A DNA stretch of 64,000 nt, taken from positions 668,001 to 732,000 of the forward strand of contig WPIO01000037.1 in the NCBI GenBank assembly GCA_009760855.2, written 5' to 3'. Origin of the DNA: Cristatella mucedo (lineage: Eukaryota > Bryozoa > Phylactolaemata > Cristatellidae). Each line of letters starts with the position of its first letter. Position 1 is the first letter of the stretch. This document shows positions 35,952 to 47,222 of the stretch, piece after piece. Below the pieces are notes generated by a model. That model saw only the letters and a program-made list of their open reading frames with translations, was not told where the DNA came from and searched no databases. A program made the translations under genes and the position numbers.

Positions 35952-36249
35952 GCGCCTACCTATTTATCTCTCTTATCTCTGTCTCTCTGTCTGGCAATTT
36001 CAAGCCATTTTTTCAAAGCTCTCTGTGCAGTCTTTCGAATCTCTGGTAAGGAGTCCTTCTAACAGCGAGCTGCAAATGAGGGACAATACTCTACTTTTGC
36101 CTGCTACAAAGACATGCTTTGTTTCAGGTTTTTCGACCGTAATTAAGATTATATGTCCAGGAAAATTATACTCTTGCTCATTTGTTTTCTGAGAATTTGA
36201 ATTAAAATGACCCTTTAAGGGTAGATTACTTTTCTTTCGTAGCTCAGAC

Positions 36250-36340
36250 ACGTTTCCATTTTGTATGTGTCCTAAGCCTAGAACTTACTTCCGATTGACC
36301 TCTCGACACTTTAAGACTTTTCTTTTTACGGACGTGATAA
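36250..36340 (+). mobile_element. Short LINE C-terminal relict
   Basis: CCTAAGCCTAGAACTTACTT followed by CGATTGACCTCTCGACA resembles the PKAWNSLPTxxxTS segment of the main LINE family. Very decayed. Confidence 0.4.
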
Positions 36341-36906
36341 ACCAATCTAATCCTCACAGAAGTTGATCAAAATGTCCTGAATGGTCATTAATTTTCTGTA
36401 GTAGTATATCACTAATCAATTTATATGCTACATTTCCAGCATATTTATTATTTGTAATTTGATAAGTCTTTATAATCCCTTAACTAATAAAAGATTTATC
36501 CAGGCGCTTCCAGCTCATCGCAACGAAAGTAATAACCAGAGTTCGCAATGAGCAAGTTATTGGTTTTTCAGGCTTGGAAAGTATGCAGAGCACACTTGCA
36601 TTATGTTTAGGCGAGCAATCAGTAACGCAGGAGAGATAGCCGGTTGTTGATTTGTTTACTTAAATGAAGCGGTCAAATCATCTGCCCCCTTGGTTATGCT
36701 TCTTTCGTTGTCAACTCGGCCACGAGTTCCCGCGAGTTGCGCTTTGCAGGCGCTGCAGCTAGAGCTCACTAGCTGCAGCCGTCTAGATGGCAAGTTCCAC
36801 AAAGCAGCCCCTGAATCAAAATGGCATCATCAAGCGGATGTAGGAGAACAGCGAGAGCGTGCCGGTTAAGCTCGGACGGACGGCCTGTCATTAGCGGCCA
36901 TTTAGC

Positions 36907-37089
36907 ATGTCCGCGTGCTTCCGAGAGGCAGTGGTAACAGAGGCTAGTATCTACGAGCAGACAGTAAAAGTGTATCTACCCGTTTCGAAGTCCTCTACAG
37001 CCAAAGCTGCGACGAAGCCTAAATATAACCACGTATCGCGCGTACTAATGCAAGCAGCTGCTGATGTAGCAAGGTCGACGCTACCGTGA
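36907..37089 (+). CDS. Small ORF, possible exon or short protein
   Basis: A 60-codon frame from an ATG with A at -3, beginning MSACFREAVVTEASIYEQTV and closing RSTLP-stop. Composition is normal and mixed, without retroelement similarity. The surrounding 36.7-37.1 kb is GC-richer than its flanks. No splice partner was found. Confidence 0.22.
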   Translation: MSACFREAVVTEASIYEQTVKVYLPVSKSSTAKAATKPKYNHVSRVLMQAAADVARSTLP

Positions 37090-37731
37090 AAAAGCTGTTT
37101 GTTTTCCCCATTCCCGAGCAGGAACTCTTTGCTGCGAAGAGTCCTTTAAATATGGTCTAAGGCTCGACAGGAAGAGGGCCAAGCTAGCCTTCGCAGCAAT
37201 GTAGCGAAATAACACGAAAATCGTCACCCAAAGGCATCGACTTAACACATAACCAGACACTCAAGTAATATCGTGAGTCCGCTCGAACGGCTTGAAGATA
37301 GAAGTAATGCCGTCAGATTTTTTTTCATTTAATAATCCAGAGAATTTACAATTAAAACTGTCGGAATTAATTCGCATTCCGAATAGCTAGCCCTTAGTGA
37401 CAAGCTCAGAAACTTACGAAAAAATCTCAGAAAAATTGACGACGGAATACACAAGCAGGATGTACAATGCGGAAACACTATCAGAATCCTTGACATAGTT
37501 ATAGATGCTGACAATACTTTTTAATGCGTAGGTTTAATTGGATGCGTCCTTATAAAATTGGTCTTTAAATTTCGACAGTAGCGGTGCAATGTAAAAGCTA
37601 GTCAAGACTAGAGTAAAATCTCTTCAATGGAATTTGATGTACGACTATTACAGATAAAGCTAGGCAACTATCACATTTCTTCGTTGTTGTGAAGTTATAA
37701 GAGAACATGCAATCCTCGACCAGGTCAGAGT

Positions 37732-38051
37732 TCACTCCTCGCGTTTCCAAAGTCCGCCGTTCTGAGACGGCTGCGGCGCAGGCTGTCGGTTGATGCTGGA
37801 CAAGGGAATGGAGATCGTCAGCGACGGCACACTGCTCTGGCTGCTATCAACGCCGCTGATGCTGCTGCTGCTGCTGCTGCCGCTCAGGCTCGACCAAGAA
37901 CTTCTGCCGCCGCCGCCGTCAATCGACGAGTTCCACGATGACGAACCACTAGATGACTGGGAGTCACCTCCGCCACTGCTACTGCTGCTGCTGCTGCCTA
38001 CGGACGAATGCGAGTCAGAAAAATGCTGCGAATGTCCAGATGAACTCGAGC
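37732..38051 (-). CDS. Ser-rich terminal exon, paralogue P2
   Basis: Acceptor CATTGCCTTGCAG|GCTCGAG starts the exon at 38051. The frame reads SSSSGHSQHFSDSHSSVG, long Ser runs with Gly/Asp, then VPSLTISIPLSSINRQPAP and ends WKREE-stop. The first codons align with P1 at 31495 (SxxSxxSQxxSxxxSxxG), with the same intron phase. Upstream on this strand (38221-38370) are GTGAAGGTCACCGGC and a segment encoding RRVHCDLYYRKEQLSETG; reading these in one frame needs one base fewer in an AAAA run, either a real frameshift, an assembly error or a splice. Function unknown; probably an extracellular or flexible Ser-rich tail. Confidence 0.42.
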
Positions 38052-38539
38052 CTGCAAGGCAATGCACGTCCGCGATGACAAAGAAGCAGCATGTACAAAA
38101 TGCAACGAAGCTCCCGTATCACGCATTCAAACGCCTACCTCAGCAGGCTACGCGAACTATTTGTCAAGTCTGCTATTATTATTTACTACGTTGGCGATGA
38201 GGCGGCCTGTCAATACCACCGCGATAAAGCCTTTGTCATTTTGATGTAAACTATACAGCCGGTCTCGCTGAGCTGCTCCTTGCGGTAGTAGAGGTCGCAG
38301 TGCACCCGACGTGGATTTTCTACAGATCGTGGCAATGCCGGTGACCTTCACCTCAAAACCACTCTGTGGCACTTATTCATTTGAATATACACGTGCTTTC
38401 GGCAGCAGTCACGCTTGGCCCGTACGACATTCTCCTGGTTACCAGTAACTAGAATGCGGCTGTTTTGAGCCGACTCGGTGCAGGTCAACAAAGGCCAAAC
38501 TAAGCAGCCGTTTGCTCGTGTGCACACTGCTACATCACT

Positions 38540-39095
38540 CTAATATTAATAATAATATCATTAAAAATAATAATAATAATGCGCTTGATAAGCGCCCTCA
38601 GAGAACTCAAATCTCTTTCTAGGTGCTTTACATTTGCTGCAAACGGAAATGCAATTGAATGGTGAGTAGTATTATGCTTCATAAATAAACAAAATGAATA
38701 ACATGGTTAGGGGTCACAGTGTCAGCACGCATAAGCACGTGAAGGACGAATCACAGGGGCCCACTAAATGCTGTCCTAAATAGGGGTGTTTTTTAAGTTC
38801 TTTTTTAATGTGGTCAGGTCAGGAGATGTTCTGACGCAGGTCGGAATGGAGTTCCACGCTTTGGGAGCATACGAACTCAATGCGCGGTCTCCAAAGGATT
38901 TGAGGTTTGTACGGGGGTATTTGTAGACTGTTGGATTCCGAAAAGCGGGTGGTACGCTGCTTGGCCTGGTGTGGGAGTAGATCTGAGAGATAGGCTGGAC
39001 CCAAAGAATGAAGTGACCTAAAAGAGAGCGAAAAAACCTTGAAGTCAATCAGTTGCTTGACTCGTAGCCAGTGCAGGTCGGCGAGTAGTGACTCT
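38540..39095 (-). mobile_element. LINE 3' end, minus orientation
   Basis: It carries a (TAA)n tail near 38545-38580, the GAGGGCGCTT... AAGCACCTAG hairpin, and a C-terminal region encoding RALSSYAPKAWNSIPTCVR with LGHFILWVQPISQI. It is 5' truncated near 39095. Confidence 0.85.
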
Positions 39096-39308
39096 CACAA
39101 CTGTCAAAAATTCTAACAAAACTCTAATTCCAATTCTAATAATAAATTCTAACTAAAAAACTTATCAAAATGTTGTGCTATAGCACGAAGTTTTGCGAAG
39201 AGAATTAGACTGGGTGCAGAGCGCAATGAGTTATTAATAATTTTCACAAAAACCCTCTCCATATTCATTTCTTTGAGGAAATATTTCAAGCCCATCGAAT
39301 AGAGACAC

Positions 39309-39945
39309 GTGAACCCAACGGCATATCCAACCGGGTCGCCAAATTGCCAAGTTCTGTTTCTCATCGCGACCTGGGCATGCTAGCTCGACGATGTAGAGTA
39401 CGTCCTTCTCCGTGGCAACGGAACCAGAGGCTTGCACGCGGTGCTCACTTTGTACACCTGCGGGCCAGCAGACCGATCGCGCGTCCCGCTGGCTCGCGAT
39501 ACGAGGCGGCGGCACGCGAGCGGCCTCGCGCGCCTGCGCCCTGCGACCTAGCACGAATGCACGCATCGCCTCGTCTAGTCGAGCCCATTCGAGAGACGAG
39601 CATCCTACTTCAAGCACCGCAGCCTGACACGCTTGCACGACGAGGGCAGCTCTCGTCTCGAATGTCATCCCTGAGAGCGACCTGAAGGATCACAGGCCAA
39701 ATGATTTCAGTCCAGCGCTAGCGACGAGCAACGGGTAGTCAGAGACGCTCAGGTCAGCTTATGAACCAACCCTCAATCCGAATCGCTTTTACAGGATTAG
39801 CCTGGCTGAAGAATTTTCGCCGAAGTGTGAAGCGCCGAAGTGTGAAGCGCCAAAGTTCAGGCACAAAGATAAGTTCGCGCGAGCGTGTACTTACCACTCA
39901 TATTTGCTGAAGACAAGAGCCAGCCGAGAGACTGAAGATTTAGCA
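39309..39945. repeat. Duplicated block, copy 1
   Basis: Collinear and highly similar to 41312-41930. The left boundary is GAACCCAACGGCATATCC; the right side fades after GAGAGACTGAAGATTTAGC. It contains the exon candidate at 39449-39681. Confidence 0.85.
39449..39681 (-). CDS. Candidate internal exon, duplicated (copy 1)
   Basis: On the minus strand, acceptor GATCCTTCAG precedes a 233-bp stretch ending at donor ACAAA|GTGAGC. The best frame includes MTFETRAALVVQACQAAVLE, then CSSLEWARLDEAMRAFVLG and AREAARVPPPRIASQ. A TATATAA lies on this strand at 39978-39984, so a nearby start is possible. The frame also stays open past the donor to 39234. No family was recognised. Confidence 0.33.
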
Positions 39946-39977
39946 ATCGTGTGGCCACACACCTTTCCCGCGTGTGC

Positions 39978-39984
39978 TTATATA
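39978..39984 (-). promoter_or_regulatory. TATA-like box
   Basis: The minus strand reads TATATAAGCAC about 300 bp upstream of the duplicated exon candidate. The motif is absent at the equivalent place beside copy 2, where an A/T-rich TTATAATAAATAA stretch occurs instead. Confidence 0.25.
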
Positions 39985-39989
39985 GTAGT

Positions 39990-41300
39990 AGCCTGAGCCA
40001 TAAGTTAGCGTTAACCACATAAATCGCCTGCTCAACCCATGCTGTTATAAATAGCGATTATGGTTGTCATAAAGATTTATACCGTATTCGGTAATTGCTC
40101 GAATGTTTAATCTCGCGATCGCCCTAATATTTCAAAGGCTATAGTTTTTTCAGTGAAGGTAGAGCGATCGACAGAAATCCTTTCTTTTGACTTTATGTTG
40201 CAGGTATTGTTAAATTTCGCTGCGAGTGCTCTTTGACAAGCATAATGAAGGATATCAAAGCTGAAATTATTGTAATAGTTTAAAAATATCCAGTGAGCTT
40301 CAAGCGACAATTTATTTCTAGAAGCAGTCCGGAGAGCTTCAAAGGCCTATTAACTTCAACTTCGCGTAATAAACACAAAATTCTGAAAATTCTGTCTACG
40401 TAAAAATGCAATTTAAAATGTTTGTTATGACCGAAAATATCAGTGGCGTGTACGCCTCGACGCCAGGAGTAATAACAAATGGCACGCCGAGATAATTAGA
40501 CTTGTCGAACGTGAGACCAGGCAACGCCAACTGAGATGCCTTGCAGCGGTCTAGGGCTATCTGGAATATGTAGCTAGATTGGAGCTGTACTTTGAAATCT
40601 ATCTATTCGGGCTTTTGGTTCACATTTTTAAGCCTAATAGCTGTTTACCTTGTTAACGATAGGTGGGATCATTTTGAAATTCAAAGTTAACCAGGATTAG
40701 GAGCAATGCGACGGGCGAGCGTAATCCCTCAATAGTTCACGGTAGCTTCTAATTTTATTGAACTTGATTAAAACGAACTTGCACTTTAAATTCAGTCCTG
40801 AAATATTGCATCAGTGGTCAACAATTAGTTTCACAGCGTTACTCGAGAGTCACAAAAGAAATATTGACTGCTAAATTTGTTTGCAGAGGGTCCATAATTT
40901 TTCTTAAGTGGTTATTTCGAGGTTGCAGTAGCCAGCCAGCCACCAGCAACAGATTATCCTCGAGTTTATAGCAAGTAATACGCCATTTACATGTGAAAAC
41001 ACACAGAGAACCCAATCTAGCGAAGCTCTTTGCAGCTTGCTGAAAGAGATGAGCAATAGACAAGAGTTAAAGAAGAAAAAGGCATGAAGTCGAGCTAAGA
41101 GACCAGCACGACAAGCACTCGCAGAGCGTTATGCTATGTTATGTTATTTTATGCTCAGACATGCACCCGCCGAGCGTTATGCACGCTCAGACAAGCACGC
41201 GCGCGCGAAGTCTCGCACCAAGACCTCTTCTTCGAGTAAACAGTTACGACGAGTAGCACATTGACTCTTCGGTCGCTCGGTATTTGTTTCTCGGAAGAAA
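39990..41300. other. AT-rich stretch between the duplicated blocks
   Basis: No gene, LINE or SINE was recognised; only short frames occur. A small TTATG-type repeat lies near 41131-41153. Confidence 0.4.
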
Positions 41301-41311
41301 TTTCAGTCGCA

Positions 41312-41930
41312 TGAACCCAACGGCATATCCAACCGGGTCGCCAAATTGCCGAGTTCCGTTGCTCACCGCGACCTGGGCATGCTAGCTCGACGATGTAGAG
41401 TACGTCCTTCACCGTGGCAACGGAACCAGAGGCTTGCACGCGGTGCTCACTTCGTCCACGTGCGCGCCAGCAGACCGATCGCGCGTCCCGCTGGCTCGCG
41501 ATACGAGGCGGCGGCACGCGAGCGGCCTCGCGCGCCTGCGCCCTGCGACCTAGCACGAATGCACGCATCGCCTCGTCTAGTCGAGCCCACTCGAGAGACG
41601 AGCATCCTACTTCAAGCACCGCAGCCTGACACGCTTGCACGACGAAGGCAGCTCTCGTCTCGAATGTCATCCCTGAGAGCGACCTGAAGGATCACAGGCC
41701 AAATGATTTCAGTCCAGCGCTAGCGACGAGCAACGGGTAGTCAGAGACGCTAGGGTCAGCTTATGAACCAACCCTCAATCCGAATCTCTTCTACAGGATT
41801 AGCCTGGCTGAAGAATTTTCGCCGAAGTGTGAAGCGCCAAAAGTTCAGGCACAAAGAAAAGTTGGCGCGAGCTCGTACTTAAACCGCATAGTTGCTCAAG
41901 ACAATACTAAGCCAAGAGACTGAAAATTTA
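41312..41930. repeat. Duplicated block, copy 2
   Basis: Second copy of the 39.3-39.9 kb block in the same orientation, about 2.0 kb away. Differences include scattered substitutions, a cluster at 41449-41467, and a missing short tandem repeat (GCCGAAGTGTGAAGC is doubled only in copy 1). Confidence 0.85.
41451..41683 (-). CDS. Candidate internal exon, duplicated (copy 2)
   Basis: Same length (233 bp), acceptor (CCTTCAG) and donor (ACGAA|GTGAGC) as copy 1. The protein differs by one Leu/Phe near the start and several changes close to the donor. The open frame continues past the donor to 41155. Preservation of both splice sites and of the frame is the main reason to consider it coding. Confidence 0.33.
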
Positions 41931-42243
41931 GCGCTTATAATAAATAATAAATTGTTGGTGTTGGTCCTGTGCCAGCGTTCTGTGTGCAGTGCGAATCAAA
42001 GCGCAAGTGAGCTCAAAGGGGATGACTGGAAAATATAGCCTCCGAAGCGACATTTGTGTGTGCCATCTTTCAGAGCAGCTGAACTTGGCATTTGCGTCGT
42101 GATTAAAGAAACCTCGCGGCTCTTTTAGGAAGCTGCGATGAGTGGCAGAAAGCGCTGACGCACCATGCGGAGCAGAGCGGACTGGCTCAAATCGCTCACC
42201 GGATTTTGATCTCGCTCTTCTTTTCCTTCTCCTTCCTTCGCCG

Positions 42244-42390
42244 AGCTGGTTTGGTCTAGTGGTTAAGGTGCTCTCGCCCCGGAGACCAAGGTGCGACCGA
42301 GGTCGTGGGCTCGAGCCCCGAGGCGTACGTGAAGCGCCTGAATAGAGAGTAAGTTCTCTTGGGGCGCTATGTAAATGAATTATATTTCAT
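42244..42390 (+). mobile_element. tRNA-derived SINE, family B
   Basis: Most complete copy: A-box TGGTCTAGTGGTTAAGGTGC, B-box GGGCTCGAGCCCC, body GTGAAGCGCCTGAATAGAG, tail TTCTCTTGGGGCGCTATG then A/T-rich. The 3' part resembles the LINE hairpin tail. Confidence 0.88.
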
Positions 42391-42829
42391 TCTCCTCTCC
42401 TTTCCTCCTTCCTACTTCTTTTACTGCCTCTTTCCTTTCCTTCCTCTAGGATTCTAGCCTATAAAAAATCTGGGCCTGGCTACCAAGATCGAAAACGAGC
42501 AGAGGTCAACAAACGACCGTGAGAGGGCTGATTGGCACAGCCACACCACGCATTTTAAATAGTCGCATTTTGAATAATGGAGACACCATTTCTGGCCTAG
42601 CAGATAAATCCATCTCTTGTTGCACCTAATGATTAAAACTGTTGCGGCCGATATTGTCCGATTCTGCTTTCTCCGTCCAGCATACAAGCTAAAGGATATC
42701 GGTATGCTCCCTTTTTTTTCTCAGCAAAGTCACCTAGGAGTCTCATTATTGCGGGTAAAATGTGCCCAATCTGTAAAAGTGAATTGCAGTTTTGCTGCCT
42801 GGGCGCAATCCTTGCGCATAGATCCTAGC

Positions 42830-44812
42830 AACGGCCAGGTCTAGCTTCTATAAACAATATTTTTTGAATCACAGATGCACAATGAAAAAATGCTGATGTT
42901 GACGATCTCCTTAACGCGCCAGGTTAGCTCCTTACGTAGTGATCCGTGATGATCTAGCCAATCGCTTCTCTAGCTTCTTTGTCAACAAGATAGACAGGGA
43001 GTCAATTTACACGGCGGCAGCATCCCCTGGAATCATGTCCCTCAATTCCATGCAGCACCGCAATGTCTACATTCAAAGAGGCCATTAGTGATCTCGCCCT
43101 GAAGCTCATATCCCAATCAAAGAAGGCAACAAGTCCTCTAGACCCTATTGCCACTATCCTTCTTCAAAAATTCATAGATCTGCTGCTGCCATGCATAACT
43201 GACATCCTACATATGTCATTAGCCTCAGGTCATGTCCGTGCACCTTTCAAGAGGCTGTAGTCAGGCCACTATTGAAGAAAGCAACATTAGACCAAGAGAA
43301 CTTGAGCAACTTCCGCCCAGTCTCTCTTCTGCTGTTCCTATCAAGAACACTGGAGCTAGTCTTGGCAGACCAGCTGAGCTAAATATTGAAACTTCAAACC
43401 TTGCTAGTAAGTTCCAGTCTAGCTTTAGATGTAATTACTCCACAGAGTCAGACTTGCTTCGGGTGTATAGCGACCTACTTAGAAATGCGGACTGATAGAG
43501 TCTCTCTGCTTGTTTAGCTCGATCTTTCGGCAGCTTTTGATACTATTGACCACCAAGTCCTTCTTGAGCGCCTCTCATCTCACTTGGGCATCGCTGGCAC
43601 TGCATTGCAATGATGCAGGTCTTATTTCAGTGGGAGACTCTTGAGTATTGATGTGAACAGTCACTGTCATCTGTACTTGGTTCCGTTCTTTGTACTGTTC
43701 ATACTCTCCTGCTTGTCGATGTGATTGCCAGGCACAATTTAGGCTTTCACTTCTATATATTCAACTTCCTTGCTGTATGTATTGATGACATCCCCACATG
43801 AATGGTTAAAAAATGTCTCAAACTGAATGACGGTAAAACCAACTTACTAGTTATGGGCAAGCCAAGTGCGATTCAGAAATTGGAAAGGTTGGCGCTCACA
43901 ATCGGCTCTGCCGGCGTATTTCCTGTTGAATCTGCACGAAATCAAGGTTTCACGTTCCGATGTGACCTTTTATTAGACGACCACATAAGCCCCACAGTCA
44001 AGTCTGCTTACTTTCAGCTGCATAATATTGCTAAAATTCGGGATTGTTTAGACAGGGATACCACACCTAAATTGGTCTGTGCATTTTTCATATCGCCTTG
44101 ACTTCTGTAGCTCACTGCTTGCTGGTCTACCGGCCTTTGTAATCAGGCGCTTACATCTTGTGTAAAACTCTGCAGCTAGGCTTGTCTGCCTTCAGCGTCG
44201 CAGTTGCCACATCTCACCACTTCTTGTCGACCTGCACTGGCTCTCAGTCAAGCAACGCATTGACTTCAAGGTTTTGTCACTCAATTTTAGGCCCCTTCAT
44301 TCTTTGGCTCCAGCCTACCTATCAGATCTATTCCCCCACCAGGCTAAGCATCGTACCACCCGCTTTTCGGAATCTAACTGTTTACCTATACCTCGTACAA
44401 ACCTCAAATCCTTTGGAGACCGTGCCTTTAGTTCGTATGCTCCCAAAGAGAGGAACTCACTTCCAACTTGCATCATGACATCTCCTGACTTGACTACATT
44501 TAAAAAGAAACTAAAAAAAAATGCAGCTATTTATCAAAGCATTTATTGGTTCCCTGTGATTCGTCCTATATGCTTATCATTATACCTGCTGACACTGCGC
44601 ATACTGGCACTAACCATACTTGCATGCTGACCCTGTGCATGTCACCCCTAACCATGTTAATCTTATTGTTTATTCAGCATGCTACCACCAACCATTCGAT
44701 TGTGCTTCCTTTGCAGCAAACGTAAAGTGCCTAGAAAGAGTTTGAGTTCCCTGTGGGCGCTACATCAACTGTATTATAATTATTATTTTTATTATTATTA
44801 TTAGTTCGAGTC
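42830..44812 (+). mobile_element. L2/CR1-like LINE, internally deleted
   Basis: It covers the linker (FVNKIDR-like, 42980), the pre-RT region (LIPSQSKKATSPLDPIATIL-like, 43110), RT (SKFQSSFRCNYSTESDLLRV, 43400; AAFDTIDHQ-like, 43530), a deletion across the YADD box near 43760, and the C-terminus (LLLDDHISPTVKSAYFQLHN, 43970 onward). It ends with the hairpin tail and an (ATT)n-type tract to 44812. Multiple frameshifts; not active. Confidence 0.85.
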
Positions 44813-44814
44813 CC

Positions 44815-46630
44815 CAGCCGACCAGTTAGTCAAACAACAGCTCGTGTGCACAGTCTTTGCATTACAGTAGCCATGTATCATATCGACCAAAAATGACCCA
44901 GGTACATTTAAGAGTAGCTGCGATTAGCGGAGCAGGTATTCAATGGGTGAAAGCCACAAGGTCGCGACATAATAGAAATGCAAAGCAGCTTAGGATTCGA
45001 CTGCCAAGTAGAAAATCTGATTGAGCACCACCCTCCTTCATCTTCGATCCCCGCAGTCTCTTCCTAGAAGAGGTGTCACGTGCTCCCACTTTGCTGCAGC
45101 AGGCTCCTGCTGCAGTGGGCAATCTCATTTCGCCAACAGCAAGCAATAATGGCCGCTAAGGTTCTTCCGCCACTGTATGAACAAAGTTATTGAATCAATG
45201 AACCTACACACACACACAGACTCGCTATGATGAACATGAGCGAGCGCATACATTCGCAGGCAAGCACGAAAACACGTGTGTGTTTGTCCGTGCGTGCGTG
45301 CGTTCGTAATAAAAGTATATACTTACGTACATGTGAGTGTTTGTGTTAGCGGGTATACTGGTGTATACTTGTGGGGGCGTGTGCCTGCGTACGTGCATAG
45401 ACTTGTGCTCTTTCAGAAACGTCTTGCTACTCCTGGTATGGTGTCGCTCTGATCTCGTGCCGCCAGACGGCGGCATTCAACGTACCACATGGAAAACGTG
45501 TCAACGATTTATGCACTTTATATTACGTACCTATTGAATGCCTCAACTAAGTTAAAAGTATTATTGATAGGGCAGCAATAACATGTCGTACCTTTAGGGT
45601 TTTAGTTACGTCTCTCGTTTGTAAAGGCATACAGAATCCGTCATGCCTTTTACAAGTCTTTAGTTATAGTATCAGCTCAGTAGAACTATAGCCAGAAAAG
45701 CAGCTCCTCCTGGGTCACAGCAGACTGGGCAGAATCGGACCTCAGACTCAGAATCGGACCTCAGAATCCAACCTTGACTCTTTAATGCTTTCCATTAAAC
45801 GAAGACTTATGCTTGGCGACTCTCATCAATATGCATGGCAAGCCTCCTTCGAACTTACGTCTCGAAGCTTACAATCGTGCCGATAGTGGTCGCCGGCGAC
45901 TGAGGCAGCTCCTGGAGTGATGCATTTCACTGCTTTATCAACTTGTGTAAGTCAGGCCCGTCGTCATGGGACGACAACAGTGCTACTAGCTGCTCTTCCG
46001 AGCGTTTCAACTCTTTTAATAACCTAGTTGGTCGTTCTGTGACTGATTTTTAGACCCTGCGCCACTTTTAAATTGCTCAAGCCCATTTCGCGTAAAAGCT
46101 GCCGTTACCCTTTCGTAGTGCTGTAGATCAGCGACCTCCGAGGCATGTTGGACCATTCATCAAAACGACGAAGCTGGACAACTGCTTCTGGTTAAGCAAA
46201 ACCCTCATGCCCACAGCGAGTATACTGACATAAGAGAGCCCCTGTGGAGACATTAGATACAAACCACGAACGTGTTAGACCTAAAACCCATCCTGCTCAA
46301 ACGCCTATTATGTCCATATGAACCACGTGGTTTTATAGTCTTTAAACCCACAGTGCACTGGCTACAAGCGAGAGCTGTTCCAATTTGACTGCTGTGGTTA
46401 AATTTCACTCAAGCCAGTAGCTGCATTTGGATCTCGGGCTCAGTTTGACAAATTTGTTTGGTATTAGATAGGATCAGGACTTTTGAGAACGGGTGAACAT
46501 AAAGGCTCCCTTCTATGAGCCTCAGCTGCCTAGCAACTAAGATCAGCTGAAACGTACCATCAATCAATGAAATTAAAGACAGAAAAAGCGGTAGCTTAGA
46601 ATACTAAGCATAAGCAACGTCATAAGTGGC
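44815..46630. other. No supported gene
   Basis: Mixed sequence with a short (CA)n at 45208-45218 and a small duplicated CAGAATCGGACCTCAGA at about 45730-45770. No LINE or SINE was recognised and no ORF above chance. Confidence 0.4.
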
Positions 46631-46634
46631 AAAC

Positions 46635-46640
46635 TTTATT
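46635..46640 (-). terminator. Possible polyadenylation signal of the CD225-family gene
   Basis: AATAAA on the minus strand, 583 bp beyond the stop at 47223. It is the canonical hexamer I noted downstream of the stop; the mapping is a guess from position. Confidence 0.3.
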
Positions 46641-47222
46641 TTAAGTGCAAGGTGAGATGTACAAAGCCATCCCTCGATTAGGTAAGGATTGGGAAAGGCT
46701 CTCGTGCGTTTCTTTCGCTAAGCGAACAAGAGCTTCGGCCACAGAATAAGACAATGCAAGCGAATGCTTCCAAATCTAGGCTACACGAGTACACATGCAA
46801 TACAGGCTGAAAGATGGCGGCTGCCACCCCAGGCCGTATGCAGAAAAACACCACCGTTTGCAAGAGTTAGGCTTCAAGATGGTCAACATGCGACAAAGAC
46901 TTCCACGCGGGAAAGTGTGAGTTTTATATGGGTACCACTCGGCAACAGAAAGCTGCTAGATCGCCAACGAGCTCTCGACTGTCGCCTGCTGCGCAGGCCA
47001 CAGGTAAGCCCAAAGGGAGTGGTACGAAAGTGAAAACTCCTTGCTGCTACAGCTAGTGTTGCTAAATGTACAAAATGGTAATGACGACAGCGTGGAATGC
47101 TTTACACGGCTGGCCGAACAGGTTTCCTGCCCAGCACACATCCCTCTGCTACGTCACTGTTACAGTTGAACAATGCCAGTATCTTCCCAGATTGTGGCTC
47201 CGAAGAAAGACAAGCAAGTGCA

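Noticed and set aside
35845-36192. Plus-strand frames rich in Val/Cys near 35.85 kb
   Set aside because: Created by the (GT)n/(GCGT)n microsatellite.
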